Source of the DNA: Rhodoferax sp.
GTDB taxonomy: Bacteria > Pseudomonadota > Gammaproteobacteria > Burkholderiales > Burkholderiaceae_C
DNA: 45,940 bases
Reading direction: 5' to 3'
Assembly: GCA_025358555.1 (NCBI GenBank)
Contig: JANYJD010000017.1
Location: 1 to 45,940 of the forward strand
In this document: positions 31,160 to 40,029 of the stretch, piece after piece
Layout: each line of letters begins with the position of its first letter
Position numbering within the stretch: the stretch's first letter is position 1
Notes under the pieces: model-generated
Told to the model about the DNA's origin: nothing
The model's database searches: none
The model's input: only the letters and a program-made list of their open reading frames with translations
Position numbers and translations under genes: made by a program

Positions 31160-34100
31160 GCAGGGAAAGTGTGAGGTTCACGTTGTAGTACGGGTCGCTC
31201 GAAAAAAGATGGCCCCAGCGACTGTGCATGTACGCCACTTCGCTTGAAAACCGCGCTTTCTTTTCCGGCGAGTCATCTGCGCCGCGCGTTGCTGATTCAT
31301 GGTGGTACATCTCGGCGTAAGGCGTCCACAGGTTTCGATAGCCCGCCTCTGTCAACTTCAGGCAAAAATCCACATCGTTGAAGGCGATTTTCAGATGTGT
31401 TTCGTCCAGCCCGTGCACCTGCTCATAAACCGATTTGCGGACGAGCAAACAGGCCGCAGTGACTGCAGACAGGACTTGGGTCAACACTGCGCGCCCGAAG
31501 TAACCGGGGTCGTGGCGCCCAATGCCCCAGTGCGCATGCCCCGCTACGCCGCCCAAACCCACAATGACGCCCCCGTGCTGCAACGTTTCATCCGGATACC
31601 ACAGTTTGGCTCCCACGGCGCCTGCACCTGGGCGCAAGACCAACCCGACCATTTCCTCGAGCCAGCCAGGCGTGATGATTTCAATGTCGTTGTTGACCAG
31701 TCCGATCAACTCGCCTTTGGCCAGCCCAACAGCCCGGTTATTCAAAGCGGCGTAGTTGAACTCCCTGTCGTCGCGAATGACGCGAATACGCTCCTGTTGG
31801 TCGAGTTCAGAAAAATAGGCCAAGGCGGCAGGGTCATCCGAACCGTTGTCGATCAGCAATATCTCGTAGTTGGGGTAGGTCGTTTTTGACAAGATGCTTT
31901 CAACGCACTGCCGCACAAACTGCGAGGCGTTGCGGGTGGGAATAACCAAGCTGACCATTGGCAGCGCGTCCGGAAGCTTGGGGTGTATCCGGTAATAGCC
32001 GTTGGGAAGGCTTTCAACGCGGCCACCCAAATCGCTGGCTATCAGGAAATCCGACAAGGCCCGTTCTCCAGCCTGCTGGGCATAAGACTTTTCATTCGGG
32101 GACAGCGCGGTGCTGCCCGGCAGGATCCGCCAGTGGTAGAGCACCCGGGGGATATGCACTATCTGGTTTGGCTGAAGTTTCGCAACACAGCGCAACGCAA
32201 GATCGTAGTCCTGTGATCCCTCGTACCCAGGCCGGAATCCACCGATTTCTTCAATCAGGGACCGGCGGTACACCCCCAGGTGGCTGATCATGTTTTGGCA
32301 CAAGAACAGCTCAAGATTCCAGTCGCTTTTGAAGTACGGATCGCAGCGTTTGCCGTCCAGTCCAATTTTGTCTTCGTCAGAGTAGAGGACGGCCGCATCG
32401 GGAAGGCGGTTAATGGCATCAGCCATCCAGTAAAGCGCGTCTTGCGGGATGACGTCATCATGGTCCAGCAGCGCAACGAAATCGCCCGCAGCAAGGGTCA
32501 AGGCAGAATTTGACGCGGCAACGATATGCCCGTTTTGCTCGCGGAAAATCACTTTGACACGGGTGTCCTGCGTTGCCAATCCCCGCAAAAATTCCCGCAC
32601 GTCAGAATCGGAGGAGGCATCGTCGGCTATGCACAACTCCCAATGAGGGTAAACCTGGTTTCTGACTGAATCGACAGCCTCCTTGAGAAAGTGCAAGGGA
32701 GGGTTGTAGACCGGCATCACCACTGAAATAAGCGGGCGATGTGCGAAGCCTGCAATTTTTGACGCAAGCGCATCAAATTTGCCGCCGGCTTCAGTCGCAG
32801 GTTTGACGTCTTCAACCCATTTATCGTAGCTGGCGGGTTTTTTCAACGACCGGCCTACAACCCTGCGCACTGACTGAAATAGACCCTTAGGCCCTTCGGC
32901 TCCAAGAACTTCGAACACGCGCCTGATTTTTTTAGCAGTCCTCCTTCGCCCAAAACCTTGCCGCAGTTGGGTTGAAAACCAGCGAACAGGACTGGTGATG
33001 CGCCAGCTACGGCTGCTGAGCACAGCGTTGAGGTCGCGGGCCTTTTGCGCAAGCAGGCCGGCCGCATCCTGAACTTTTTGTGACAGCAAAAGAATTTCCT
33101 GCTCTTGCTGGGCGGAGGTCGATACTTCCTCGACGAAAGCGCATTGTCGTTTCACAAGCGCGAATTCCTGCAGTGCCAGCGCCGACTCCTTCTGCAAGAG
33201 GGCCGAGTGCTGCTGCGTCACCGTCGCTTCTTTGTGCAAGAACGCGGTTTCCCACTTTGCCAGCGTTGCCTCCTTGTGCATGAACGCTGATTCGCGCTGC
33301 GCCATCGCAGCGTCCTTTTGGGCCACTGCCGATTCATGCAAGGCAATTGCATTTCGCAATTGCGTTGTTTCCCCTTCGTTTGACGCCAGCCGCTGCCTTG
33401 TGTCTGCGAGATTTGCTTCCAGTTCTGGATGGGACCAAACGCGTTGCATGATCTGCCCAATCTGCTGCGGGGTCCAATGCTTTTCCCATTTTTGATACAT
33501 GACTGCCGCCGCAGCACCCGCCGGGCCCGCGTCCGAGTGCACGCCCGAGCTTTCGTGAATGCGGTAAACGCCGCTGACTCCCGGCAAATGCACCATGGGG
33601 GCAAGTTTCGCCAGCTGCAGCCAGAAATCCCAATCCTCGTACCGCTCCAGCGCCTCGTCAAAGCGGCACCCCTGGGCAAGCACCTTTGCGCTGAACAGCA
33701 CGGCATGAATGGGCGTCAGATTGCCTGCCATCTGGCGCAGGGCGTCGAACGGCAGATCAAATGCCTGGCCCAAGGGTTTGCCCTCAACGTCCACCAGGCT
33801 GATGCCCGTATAGACCGCCAACGCATGCGGCTGTTTTGCGAAGACATGGGCCAGGCGCGCAACATGCCCGGGCATCAGCCAGTCGTCGTCGTCCAGAAAA
33901 AGCAGCAAACTCCCTTCTGCGGACTCCATTGCCTTGTTGGCGCTGCGGCTGCGCAATAGCGGAATGTCGGTTTCAAGCATGCGCAGCTTGAAAGGACCGC
34001 ACTTGGCAGGCAGAGGCCGGTGCCCTGGGGTTGCTGCCACGACCAATACTTCGATATTCGGGTACGTTTGCAGCGCAACCGAGTCCAGCGCCCCGGCCAG

Positions 34101-34874
34101 GAACTCGCGGTCCATGCTCCGAACCAAGATTGATACCAAAGGCAGTGTTCGCGTTGAGGTGAAAGGTTGCGCTGGCAGGCCGGGAGAGACCAAGGTGAAC
34201 AAATCCCGCACGGTCGCGTGGTCGAGTTCATCCGCTGCAACCACCCAGTAAGCTTCGGCCGCCAGCACGCCACGCGGCAACGTGTAGGTGCGGTATTGGT
34301 TCAGCGCCTGGATATGCTTTACATAGTCCTGCTGGACGAGCTGCGATTCAAAACAGCGCATTGCGGCTTCTTTGGTGCCAAGAAAGGGCGTAATGTCCAG
34401 CAGAACGTTGGGGCGAAGCGGTGCGCCGACCTCGTAAAACGCAATGCGGGCGGCATTGCCTGCCCGCCGTACGGCCTCTATCGCCAGCCCGGCCGTTTGC
34501 CGATGGTCCGGGTGAATCTCCCAGGGTGACGGGGCATAAACCAGATCGGCATTACCGGCAGCGATGCAGTCCAGGATGCGTTGCACCAATGCCTCAGAAT
34601 AGACCAGCCCCCGGTCCGCAAGGCTCCAAAACTCGGGTTCGCCATAGCCCAGGACTTTTCCAGCCGCATGGCTTTCATTGGCCCTGACACTTGCTTCTCC
34701 AAAGCGGGCGCCGTCAGTCAGGATGACGACGTGAACCGGCACGCCGTTACCTACATGGCTTGCAATGGCGCCACCGCAACCAAATACCTCATCGTCCGGG
34801 TGCGGTGCCAGTACCAAGACAGCCTGTGCTGGCAAGCCGTTGCTTGCGGTGTAAGGGATGAGGTCAGATTCCAT
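31119..34874 (-). CDS. Multidomain PIG-L deacetylase / GT2 / coiled coil / GT2 / GT2 protein
   Basis: From the ATG at 34874 the product has 1251 residues. Residues 1-235 are a PIG-L/LmbE-type de-N-acetylase (APHPDDEVFGCGG with HPDDE at 25-29, and IHPDHRQTAG). Residues 244-480 are a GT2 domain (PLVSILVRSMDREFLAGAL, LFLDDDDWLMP). Residues 513-589 are eleven consecutive 7-residue units forming a coiled coil. A linker with SSRSWRITSPVRW follows, a motif common in multi-GT proteins. Residues 712-950 are a second GT2 (LISVVMPVYNPP, LLDHDDVIPQDAL) and 972-1220 a third (MVSLVIPTRNASQFV, GLVNNDIEIITPGW). It probably builds an O-antigen-like chain, trimming an N-acetyl group. A start at 34925 is an alternative. 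Confidence 0.85.
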   Translation of the reverse strand: MESDLIPYTASNGLPAQAVLVLAPHPDDEVFGCGGAIASHVGNGVPVHVVILTDGARFGEASVRANESHAAGKVLGYGEPEFWSLADRGLVYSEALVQRILDCIAAGNADLVYAPSPWEIHPDHRQTAGLAIEAVRRAGNAARIAFYEVGAPLRPNVLLDITPFLGTKEAAMRCFESQLVQQDYVKHIQALNQYRTYTLPRGVLAAEAYWVVAADELDHATVRDLFTLVSPGLPAQPFTSTRTLPLVSILVRSMDREFLAGALDSVALQTYPNIEVLVVAATPGHRPLPAKCGPFKLRMLETDIPLLRSRSANKAMESAEGSLLLFLDDDDWLMPGHVARLAHVFAKQPHALAVYTGISLVDVEGKPLGQAFDLPFDALRQMAGNLTPIHAVLFSAKVLAQGCRFDEALERYEDWDFWLQLAKLAPMVHLPGVSGVYRIHESSGVHSDAGPAGAAAAVMYQKWEKHWTPQQIGQIMQRVWSHPELEANLADTRQRLASNEGETTQLRNAIALHESAVAQKDAAMAQRESAFMHKEATLAKWETAFLHKEATVTQQHSALLQKESALALQEFALVKRQCAFVEEVSTSAQQEQEILLLSQKVQDAAGLLAQKARDLNAVLSSRSWRITSPVRWFSTQLRQGFGRRRTAKKIRRVFEVLGAEGPKGLFQSVRRVVGRSLKKPASYDKWVEDVKPATEAGGKFDALASKIAGFAHRPLISVVMPVYNPPLHFLKEAVDSVRNQVYPHWELCIADDASSDSDVREFLRGLATQDTRVKVIFREQNGHIVAASNSALTLAAGDFVALLDHDDVIPQDALYWMADAINRLPDAAVLYSDEDKIGLDGKRCDPYFKSDWNLELFLCQNMISHLGVYRRSLIEEIGGFRPGYEGSQDYDLALRCVAKLQPNQIVHIPRVLYHWRILPGSTALSPNEKSYAQQAGERALSDFLIASDLGGRVESLPNGYYRIHPKLPDALPMVSLVIPTRNASQFVRQCVESILSKTTYPNYEILLIDNGSDDPAALAYFSELDQQERIRVIRDDREFNYAALNNRAVGLAKGELIGLVNNDIEIITPGWLEEMVGLVLRPGAGAVGAKLWYPDETLQHGGVIVGLGGVAGHAHWGIGRHDPGYFGRAVLTQVLSAVTAACLLVRKSVYEQVHGLDETHLKIAFNDVDFCLKLTEAGYRNLWTPYAEMYHHESATRGADDSPEKKARFSSEVAYMHSRWGHLFSSDPYYNVNLTLSLPSFAPAWPPRLDG
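33108..33338 (-). repeat. Eleven tandem 21-bp coding units (heptads)
   Basis: This 231-base stretch is exactly eleven 21-base units encoding HESAVAQ, KDAAMAQ, RESAFMH, KEATLAK, WETAFLH, KEATVTQ, QHSALLQ, KESALAL, QEFALVK, RQCAFVE and EVSTSAQ. Most have a charged first pair and hydrophobic residues at positions 4-5, as in a coiled coil. The DNA units are diverged, so expansion is not recent. Confidence 0.9.
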
Positions 34875-34954
34875 GGGAAATACTACAGGAGCAACATGCG
34901 GGGCATTTTGGCAGGACAGAGCCATGCGTCCTGGCAGCCCAAGGTGAAAGGGCA

Positions 34955-36400
34955 CTAATGATAACGACTGAGCAAAGTCATCGTGAGAGCTGCCAGTGAG
35001 GACGCCGAAAACCCGGCAACTGCCAGTGCTGCAAACCACTGTCGACGCGGGGCCGTGGGAGCAGAAACCCCGCTAATCGCAAACGCAAGCAGGATCACCG
35101 GCACAACGAAATAACGCCCCTGCACACCTGTGACGGTCAACGCCGGGTGGGGTGTCCAGGTCACCAGCAAGGCCAGAAAAACCAGGCCGGCGCTCGCCAT
35201 TGCGATCCCGGCAAGAAGCAATCGCGAACGCCCGTCCCGCTGCAGGGTTGAAACCGACACAGACGCAGCCCCGCAAATTGCCAGGCCCGCCCATAGAGCG
35301 GGATAAAAATACGTTGGCAGCCATGTATCCAGCCACCCAAGGACGCCCACAAAGGAACGTTCATAAAAAATGAACAGACCAGGGTCATTCAAGGAGGCGA
35401 AAACCACCTGCAAAAACGACATTGGATGGCCTAAGTAGTGCAGCAGCAACTCCGCCGTCGTGTGGTCGCGGACAATTCGCACGTCGATGGTTGACTGCAA
35501 CGCAAATGCGGTCCAGGCTATCGCGCCAACGGTAATCCCGCACCCCAGGTAAAGGTCCCGACGGGATTGGCGTCGCCAGGCCAGGAAGAAGGGCAACAAC
35601 AGCAATGGCAGCAAATGTGTTCTGCTGGTAGCCAGCAAAAAAACGCAGGTAATGAGTCCCCAAGACGCTGCCACCGTATGCTTGCGCTTGGGGTCTGCAG
35701 AACTCAGGAAAATGCTGATCGCCAGCACCGAAAGTGACGTGGTTAAACCATCAATCGTGGGCGAAAGAAGTTGGAACAGGCTCATCGGCAACAGCAGGAT
35801 GGCCGCCAGTAACGGGTTCGGCGCCATCAGGCGGAACGCCAGAGCCAGCAGGGCAAAGCAGGCCAGCAAACTCATTTCTTTAGCCAGGTAATATGACTGC
35901 CCAATGTCCAGGCCGAGCTTGCGCCCAATGGCAAGTCCCAATGCCTGCGGGGCGTATACAGCGGGAAAGTAATAGCCCGTTCCTGCCAAAATTTGAAACC
36001 GCTTTGTTTCTGACCACTTGATTTGGGCCAATTGGGCTTTTTCTGTGGCACTAAACCGTTTCACGCTATGACGCGCCAGGTCCAGGTAGGCGGCCATGAA
36101 ACTTGAGAGCCCCACATCTACCCATCCGCCCACACGCGCCCCAGGTGGGCGCGTTTGCTGGCTGGCTGCAGTTGCTTCGTGTTGATGCGCTTCCATCGCG
36201 CCCGTCGAATTGACCGGCAAAAATTGCAGCAACCAATCACCCTGGGAGATCAAGTAGGCGCGGCCAATATGGCTGTCCTCATCGGGAGACTGCATGGGCG
36301 GAATGAGCCAGGAGAATCCCGTGGCCAACAGCAGGGCAATGATCCAAAACGCAGTACGGACTTTGCTTGGTGGTGAATGCCAAGTGGCCAGAAAATTCAC
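34955..36400 (-). CDS. DUF2142 polytopic membrane protein, possible GT-C glycosyltransferase
   Basis: The product has 481 residues from the GTG at 36400, whose GTGA overlaps the stop of the upstream SMR-type gene; an ATG at 36421 would add seven. It has about ten to twelve hydrophobic segments and the DUF2142 signature at the N-terminus, LIPPMQSPDEDSHIGRAYLISQGDWL, an acidic loop motif that recalls the Asp-Glu/Asp motif of GT-C transferases such as PMT and ArnT. GT-C enzymes use polyprenyl-phosphate sugars on the periplasmic side. With the flanking GtrB-like and SMR-type genes it would finish a three-part periplasmic glycosylation module. The GT-C role is an inference; DUF2142 has no established activity that I know of. 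Confidence 0.8.
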   Translation of the reverse strand: MNFLATWHSPPSKVRTAFWIIALLLATGFSWLIPPMQSPDEDSHIGRAYLISQGDWLLQFLPVNSTGAMEAHQHEATAASQQTRPPGARVGGWVDVGLSSFMAAYLDLARHSVKRFSATEKAQLAQIKWSETKRFQILAGTGYYFPAVYAPQALGLAIGRKLGLDIGQSYYLAKEMSLLACFALLALAFRLMAPNPLLAAILLLPMSLFQLLSPTIDGLTTSLSVLAISIFLSSADPKRKHTVAASWGLITCVFLLATSRTHLLPLLLLPFFLAWRRQSRRDLYLGCGITVGAIAWTAFALQSTIDVRIVRDHTTAELLLHYLGHPMSFLQVVFASLNDPGLFIFYERSFVGVLGWLDTWLPTYFYPALWAGLAICGAASVSVSTLQRDGRSRLLLAGIAMASAGLVFLALLVTWTPHPALTVTGVQGRYFVVPVILLAFAISGVSAPTAPRRQWFAALAVAGFSASSLAALTMTLLSRYH

Positions 36401-36750
36401 TCCAGGCCGACCGAAATCCATACACCGACCATGATGGCCAGTGCGCCGACCAAGTTTTGCCAGCGCAAGGGTTCATCCAGAATCCAGTGCCCCAGCACTG
36501 GCACAAAAAAGAACGCCAGCGCCACAAATGGATAGGCCAGATTCAGCGGAATTTGCCGCAGCAAGCCGATCCAGAACACCGTGGCAATGGCATAAACCGC
36601 CAACGCGATCCAGAGGAAATGATTCACCATGATTTGGCTAAGCAAGGACTCCGTCCCGTCCAGGCCGCGCGCAGCGAGTTTGAACAGAATCTGGCCTATG
36701 GACAAAGCCAGCACCGTCAATACCGTAAGAATGAAATGGTGAGTTGACAA
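36397..36750 (-). CDS. Small four-TM EamA/SMR-type protein, candidate Und-P-sugar flippase
   Basis: The 117-residue protein has four hydrophobic segments (ILTVLTVLALSIGQILFKLAARGL, LWIALAVYAIATVFWIGLL, LAYPFVALAFFFVPVLGHWILDEPL and NLVGALAIMVGVWISVGLE). It resembles small multidrug resistance and ArnE/ArnF proteins, including the QILFKLA and PLNLAYPF motifs of the ArnE-like group. ArnE/ArnF flip undecaprenyl-phosphate-aminoarabinose. It lies between a GtrB-like GT2 (42 bases upstream) and the DUF2142 gene (overlapping by 4 bases), so it is a candidate flippase for that sugar carrier in place of GtrA. It could alternatively be a simple drug exporter. Confidence 0.82.
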   Translation of the reverse strand: MSTHHFILTVLTVLALSIGQILFKLAARGLDGTESLLSQIMVNHFLWIALAVYAIATVFWIGLLRQIPLNLAYPFVALAFFFVPVLGHWILDEPLRWQNLVGALAIMVGVWISVGLE

Positions 36751-36792
36751 AATTAATCCCTGGGGTGCGAAGTGGCCGTCAGTGCGGAGAGA

Positions 36793-37752
36793 TCAATCCG
36801 GCAAGTCAACGTGAATTGGCCGTCGCGGCACATTCGCCACGTCGTAGGCCACAAACGCCAGGAGCATTTGCAATCCCAGCATCGTCGGCAAGGCCGCCAG
36901 CATGATGGTGCCCAAGGGGGCGGCAACGCCGGTAGCCAAGCCGTCAGCCCAATGAATGCCACCAAACACAAGGCCAAAACCCAGTGCGCACAGCCCAAGA
37001 AACAACTCCAGCGACGCCGCAGTCATGTCGCGCAGAAAGTAGCTGTAAAAAACCCGCTTGCCGAAATTGCGCAGGTGCTTGGCGAGAAACTCACCCAGCA
37101 CATGGGTCACGCGCAGGCTGCTGGTCTCAGAGCCATAGGATGCATCCATGGCAATATCCACCACCACAGCCCGGATGGTGTTGAGGCGAAACAGCAAATC
37201 AGTCTCAAAAAAGTAGCGCGGGCTGACCTTGTCAAAAGCGATTCTGCGTGCCGCTTTGGCATGGATGGCAGTAAATCCATTGTTAGTGTCAAACAGGTTC
37301 CAGTAGCCGGTCGATAGTTTGGCCATGAATGACAACGCCGCGTTGCCGATCAGTCGAATACTGGGCATCTGGCTGATGTGCGTCAAGTCATAAAACCGGT
37401 TGCCTTTGGTGTAGTCAGCCTGGCCTTTGAGGATTGGCGCAATGAAATGGGGAATCAGCGCCGGGTCCATCTGCCCGTCACCATCGACCTTCACAATGAC
37501 CTCGGCCCCCTCTTTCAGCGCAGCGGCGTATCCGGTCATTACAGCCGCTCCAACCCCTTGATTGACGGCATGGTGCAGCACTGCCACGCGGGGGTCGGTG
37601 CATTGCTCCTGCACCAGCCGCCCCGACCCCTCTGGGCAGGCATCGTCAATCACAAAGATCCGGATCACCTCAGGGCCAATCCGCGATAAAACGCCCAGGA
37701 TGTGATCTTTTACGAGGTAACAGGGAACGACAACGGCGACAAAAGCGGGCAT
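36793..37752 (-). CDS. GtrB/DPM-synthase-like polyprenyl-phosphate glycosyltransferase (GT2)
   Basis: From the ATG at 37752 the product has 319 residues (an ATG at 37776 would add eight). The GT2 domain has VVVPCYLVKDHILGVL, FVIDDACPEGSG, NQGVGAAVMTGYAAALKEGAEVIVKVDGDGQMDP (with the DGDGQMDP metal motif) and RFYDLTHI. Near the C-terminus are two long hydrophobic segments (LFLGLCALGFGLVFGG and GTIMLAALPTMLGLQMLLAFVAYDV), as in GtrB and bacterial dolichyl-phosphate-mannose synthase relatives. It would load a sugar from a nucleotide donor onto undecaprenyl phosphate. It is divergent from the O-acyltransferase gene. Confidence 0.87.
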   Translation of the reverse strand: MPAFVAVVVPCYLVKDHILGVLSRIGPEVIRIFVIDDACPEGSGRLVQEQCTDPRVAVLHHAVNQGVGAAVMTGYAAALKEGAEVIVKVDGDGQMDPALIPHFIAPILKGQADYTKGNRFYDLTHISQMPSIRLIGNAALSFMAKLSTGYWNLFDTNNGFTAIHAKAARRIAFDKVSPRYFFETDLLFRLNTIRAVVVDIAMDASYGSETSSLRVTHVLGEFLAKHLRNFGKRVFYSYFLRDMTAASLELFLGLCALGFGLVFGGIHWADGLATGVAAPLGTIMLAALPTMLGLQMLLAFVAYDVANVPRRPIHVDLPD

Positions 37753-37807
37753 GGCAAGGTGATATTGACGCGTCATTGTAGAGATTTGGGTGCCACAATT
37801 CGCCCCC

Positions 37808-38932
37808 ATGCTTGCACCACGACACACTGGCCCTGACACGCGTTCCCAAGGCACGGCGGCTGGCGATCCAGTGGTTGAGGCTTTGCGGGGCTGGGCTGCG
37901 CTCATGGTCATGGCAACCCATTACACCTACCTGCTCACACCCCAGGCTGGGCTTTGGGGCTTTGCCAGCACCGGGGTAGACCTTTTCTTTGTGCTGAGCG
38001 GCTACGTATTCGGCCCGTATTTTTTTGGCAAGCCCTTGAGTCTGAGATCTCACCTGATTCGCCGATTTTTCCGCCTGTACCCCTTGTATTTGCTGGCTCT
38101 AATGCTATATATTGCATTGCACCTGCCGACCGCTGCGGCCTGGGATCATTTTTGGGTGCATTTGTTTTTGGTGCACACGCTTGAGTCGCTGCAAGTGGCC
38201 AACTTCTACAACCCGGCTTTCTGGAGCCTGCCGCCCGAGGTGGAGTATTACCTGTTGTTGCCCTTGCTGGCTTGGGTATCGACCCGGCATCGCTTTGGGC
38301 GGTTTGGTTTTGTCTGGCTGGTGTTGCTGGCCGCTTTGGTGCATCTGGCGCTGGTCGCTGGCGCTTCGTCGGACGACAAAGGCATCACTGCACGCGCGAT
38401 TGCCACGGTCCATGTTCCTGGCCTGTTGATCGAATTCATGCTGGGGTCCCTGGCCTACGCCATGGTGCGGCGGGACACCGCTGGCAGGGCCGCCCTGACG
38501 CGGCTTGCCTGCGGCTTGCTCGTGTTGAGCGGCATGGGCTTAATTTTTGCCAACTATGTAGCGCCTGTCGATGGCGTTGCGCCCACTGTGCCGCCCTGGA
38601 TCGGTGGCAATATTGGCCTGGGTGCTGCATTGGGTTATGCGCTGATTGTCAGCGGGGTTACCAGCACGCCGCAGGGAGCCCGCTGGTGGACCAAGGCATC
38701 GTTTCAGCCCGTTTTTCTTGTCATGGGCGAACTCAGTTACGGGGTATATCTGTTTCACAACGCAGCCCCCCAAATTCTCGGACGCGTTCTACCTGCGGCG
38801 GGTGGGGTTGCAGCCCTGTTGCTGTGCACGGGCATCACCTTGCTGATCGCTTTTGTTGCACACCATGTTGTTGAAAAGCCGATGCGCGCGTATGGGCGCA
38901 GGCTCAGTCAAAACTCGGCACGTGTGAAGTAG
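37808..38932 (+). CDS. Acyltransferase family 3 (OafA/YrhL-like) membrane protein
   Basis: The 374-residue protein has about ten hydrophobic segments. It contains the family's N-terminal motif in VVEALRGWAALMVMATHYTYLL (Arg and His of the catalytic region), FVLSGYVFG, the ZRFFRLYP-type RRFFRLYPLYLLALM segment, and FWSLPPEVEYYLLLPLLAW, which carries the conserved W-S-L-x-x-E-x-x-Y-Y/L pattern. Such proteins O-acetylate or O-acylate surface glycans. The ATG at 37808 is used; a GTG at 37790 is possible. It is inverted relative to its neighbours and its tail overlaps the next minus-strand GT2 gene by 25 bases. An AT-rich stretch (38098-38118) encodes LALMLYIALH. Confidence 0.88.
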   Translation: MLAPRHTGPDTRSQGTAAGDPVVEALRGWAALMVMATHYTYLLTPQAGLWGFASTGVDLFFVLSGYVFGPYFFGKPLSLRSHLIRRFFRLYPLYLLALMLYIALHLPTAAAWDHFWVHLFLVHTLESLQVANFYNPAFWSLPPEVEYYLLLPLLAWVSTRHRFGRFGFVWLVLLAALVHLALVAGASSDDKGITARAIATVHVPGLLIEFMLGSLAYAMVRRDTAGRAALTRLACGLLVLSGMGLIFANYVAPVDGVAPTVPPWIGGNIGLGAALGYALIVSGVTSTPQGARWWTKASFQPVFLVMGELSYGVYLFHNAAPQILGRVLPAAGGVAALLLCTGITLLIAFVAHHVVEKPMRAYGRRLSQNSARVK

Positions 38933-40029
38933 ACCCATTCGGGTTTGCTGGTTCGGTCTGGGCCGCAAATCAGGGCGGCATAGTTGCCAGGCTCCAGCAA
39001 TGCCCACTCCTGCGCATCAAAACCGCGCGCCTGCTCAAACGAAGGTCGAAATATGGCCGGCATCATCAGAACGGACGGGCTAAAGGCCAGCACCCGGCCA
39101 TTGCCTGTGTGATGCGCGAATTCCTGGGCGCTTATGACGGGCTTTGCTATGACCTTAAACCACTTTTCAAGGTCTACGGGCCGGGCCAGCGCGGACACAC
39201 GGGTCAGTCCGCCAGACCAGCGATAGAAGGCTGCATACTGCTTGCTGAAATACTGGTGCTGGCTTTTTTCCATCATCCCGGCCTTGAAGGCCTTGTGCCG
39301 GTATTCGTGCTCAGCAGATGCAGCCGGGACGATTGCCAGCGAATAGCCGGCGCTGCGCAGCCGCAACGACAAATCGGAATCCTCAAAAAACATGAAGTAA
39401 TCCGGGTCGAACAGCCCGTGGGACGACAGCACCGCCTTGCGCCGCAACAGCATCACCGAGCCTGCAAGAAAGGGCACCTTAAACGGACTGTTCGATGCCA
39501 TCTGCCGCATTGCGCCATTCAAACCACGTTGGGCAGCCCATTGCGTCACTCCGCGCGAGTGGGTGGCCAACGCCAATGCAATGCTGTGCCAGGGCGTTTG
39601 GGGAAAGGCTGCGGGCAACACAAACGAGCGTTGCTCATTCCAGAAGATTTTGGGCGATACGCCACCCAGCCGTGGCTGGTCTGCAAGGGCGCTGGCCAGC
39701 AGCAGCACATCTTCGACCGCAATGCGCGCATCCGGATTGAGCAACAGAAAAAATTCAGCCTTTGACCCGGCAAACGCCAGGTTGCAAGCGCGTCCAAAAC
39801 CCAGGTTGCTGCCAGGGCTCAACACCGTCACCCAGGGCATGCCAGCTGCAGCTTCGCACAACGCCGCGGTATCTGCAGCCGTATCTGCGGCAACATCAGC
39901 CTCATGGGCGCTGTTGTCAACCAGCCAGACCGTGCCGTAACGCCACTGCGCCAGGCGAGCCAGCGCCTGCAGCGTATCCGCCGCGCAGCGGTAGTTCACG
40001 ATGGCGACATCAATCGATACCCGCTCCAT
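38908..40029 (-). CDS. Glycosyltransferase family 2, WbbL-like
   Basis: The 373-residue protein starts VSIDVAIVNYRCAADTLQAL, then has VWLVDNSAHE, GSNLGFGRACNLAFAGS, the DxD-like LLLNPDARIAVEDV, FLAGSVMLLRRKAVLSSHGLFDPDYFMFFEDSDLSLRLRSAGY and HEYRHKAF. This is the pattern of WbbL-type rhamnosyl or similar transferases acting on lipid-linked oligosaccharides. It starts directly after the stop of the LpxL-like gene (TGAATG), so it is translationally coupled to it. Its 3-prime end meets the O-acyltransferase head-on, which suggests the inverted gene was inserted between two halves of the operon. Confidence 0.9.
   Translation of the reverse strand: MERVSIDVAIVNYRCAADTLQALARLAQWRYGTVWLVDNSAHEADVAADTAADTAALCEAAAGMPWVTVLSPGSNLGFGRACNLAFAGSKAEFFLLLNPDARIAVEDVLLLASALADQPRLGGVSPKIFWNEQRSFVLPAAFPQTPWHSIALALATHSRGVTQWAAQRGLNGAMRQMASNSPFKVPFLAGSVMLLRRKAVLSSHGLFDPDYFMFFEDSDLSLRLRSAGYSLAIVPAASAEHEYRHKAFKAGMMEKSQHQYFSKQYAAFYRWSGGLTRVSALARPVDLEKWFKVIAKPVISAQEFAHHTGNGRVLAFSPSVLMMPAIFRPSFEQARGFDAQEWALLEPGNYAALICGPDRTSKPEWVYFTRAEF

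Noticed and set aside
33108-33338. Regular 21-base periodicity considered as a CRISPR-like or satellite array
   Set aside because: Units are diverged, have no spacers and stay in frame as heptads; this is coding coiled-coil sequence.
34858-34876. GGAATCTGACCTCATC at the start of the chimera gene resembles the inverted GGGGTCAGAT repeat
   Set aside because: The match is imperfect and short, and the encoded residues fit the start of the PIG-L domain.
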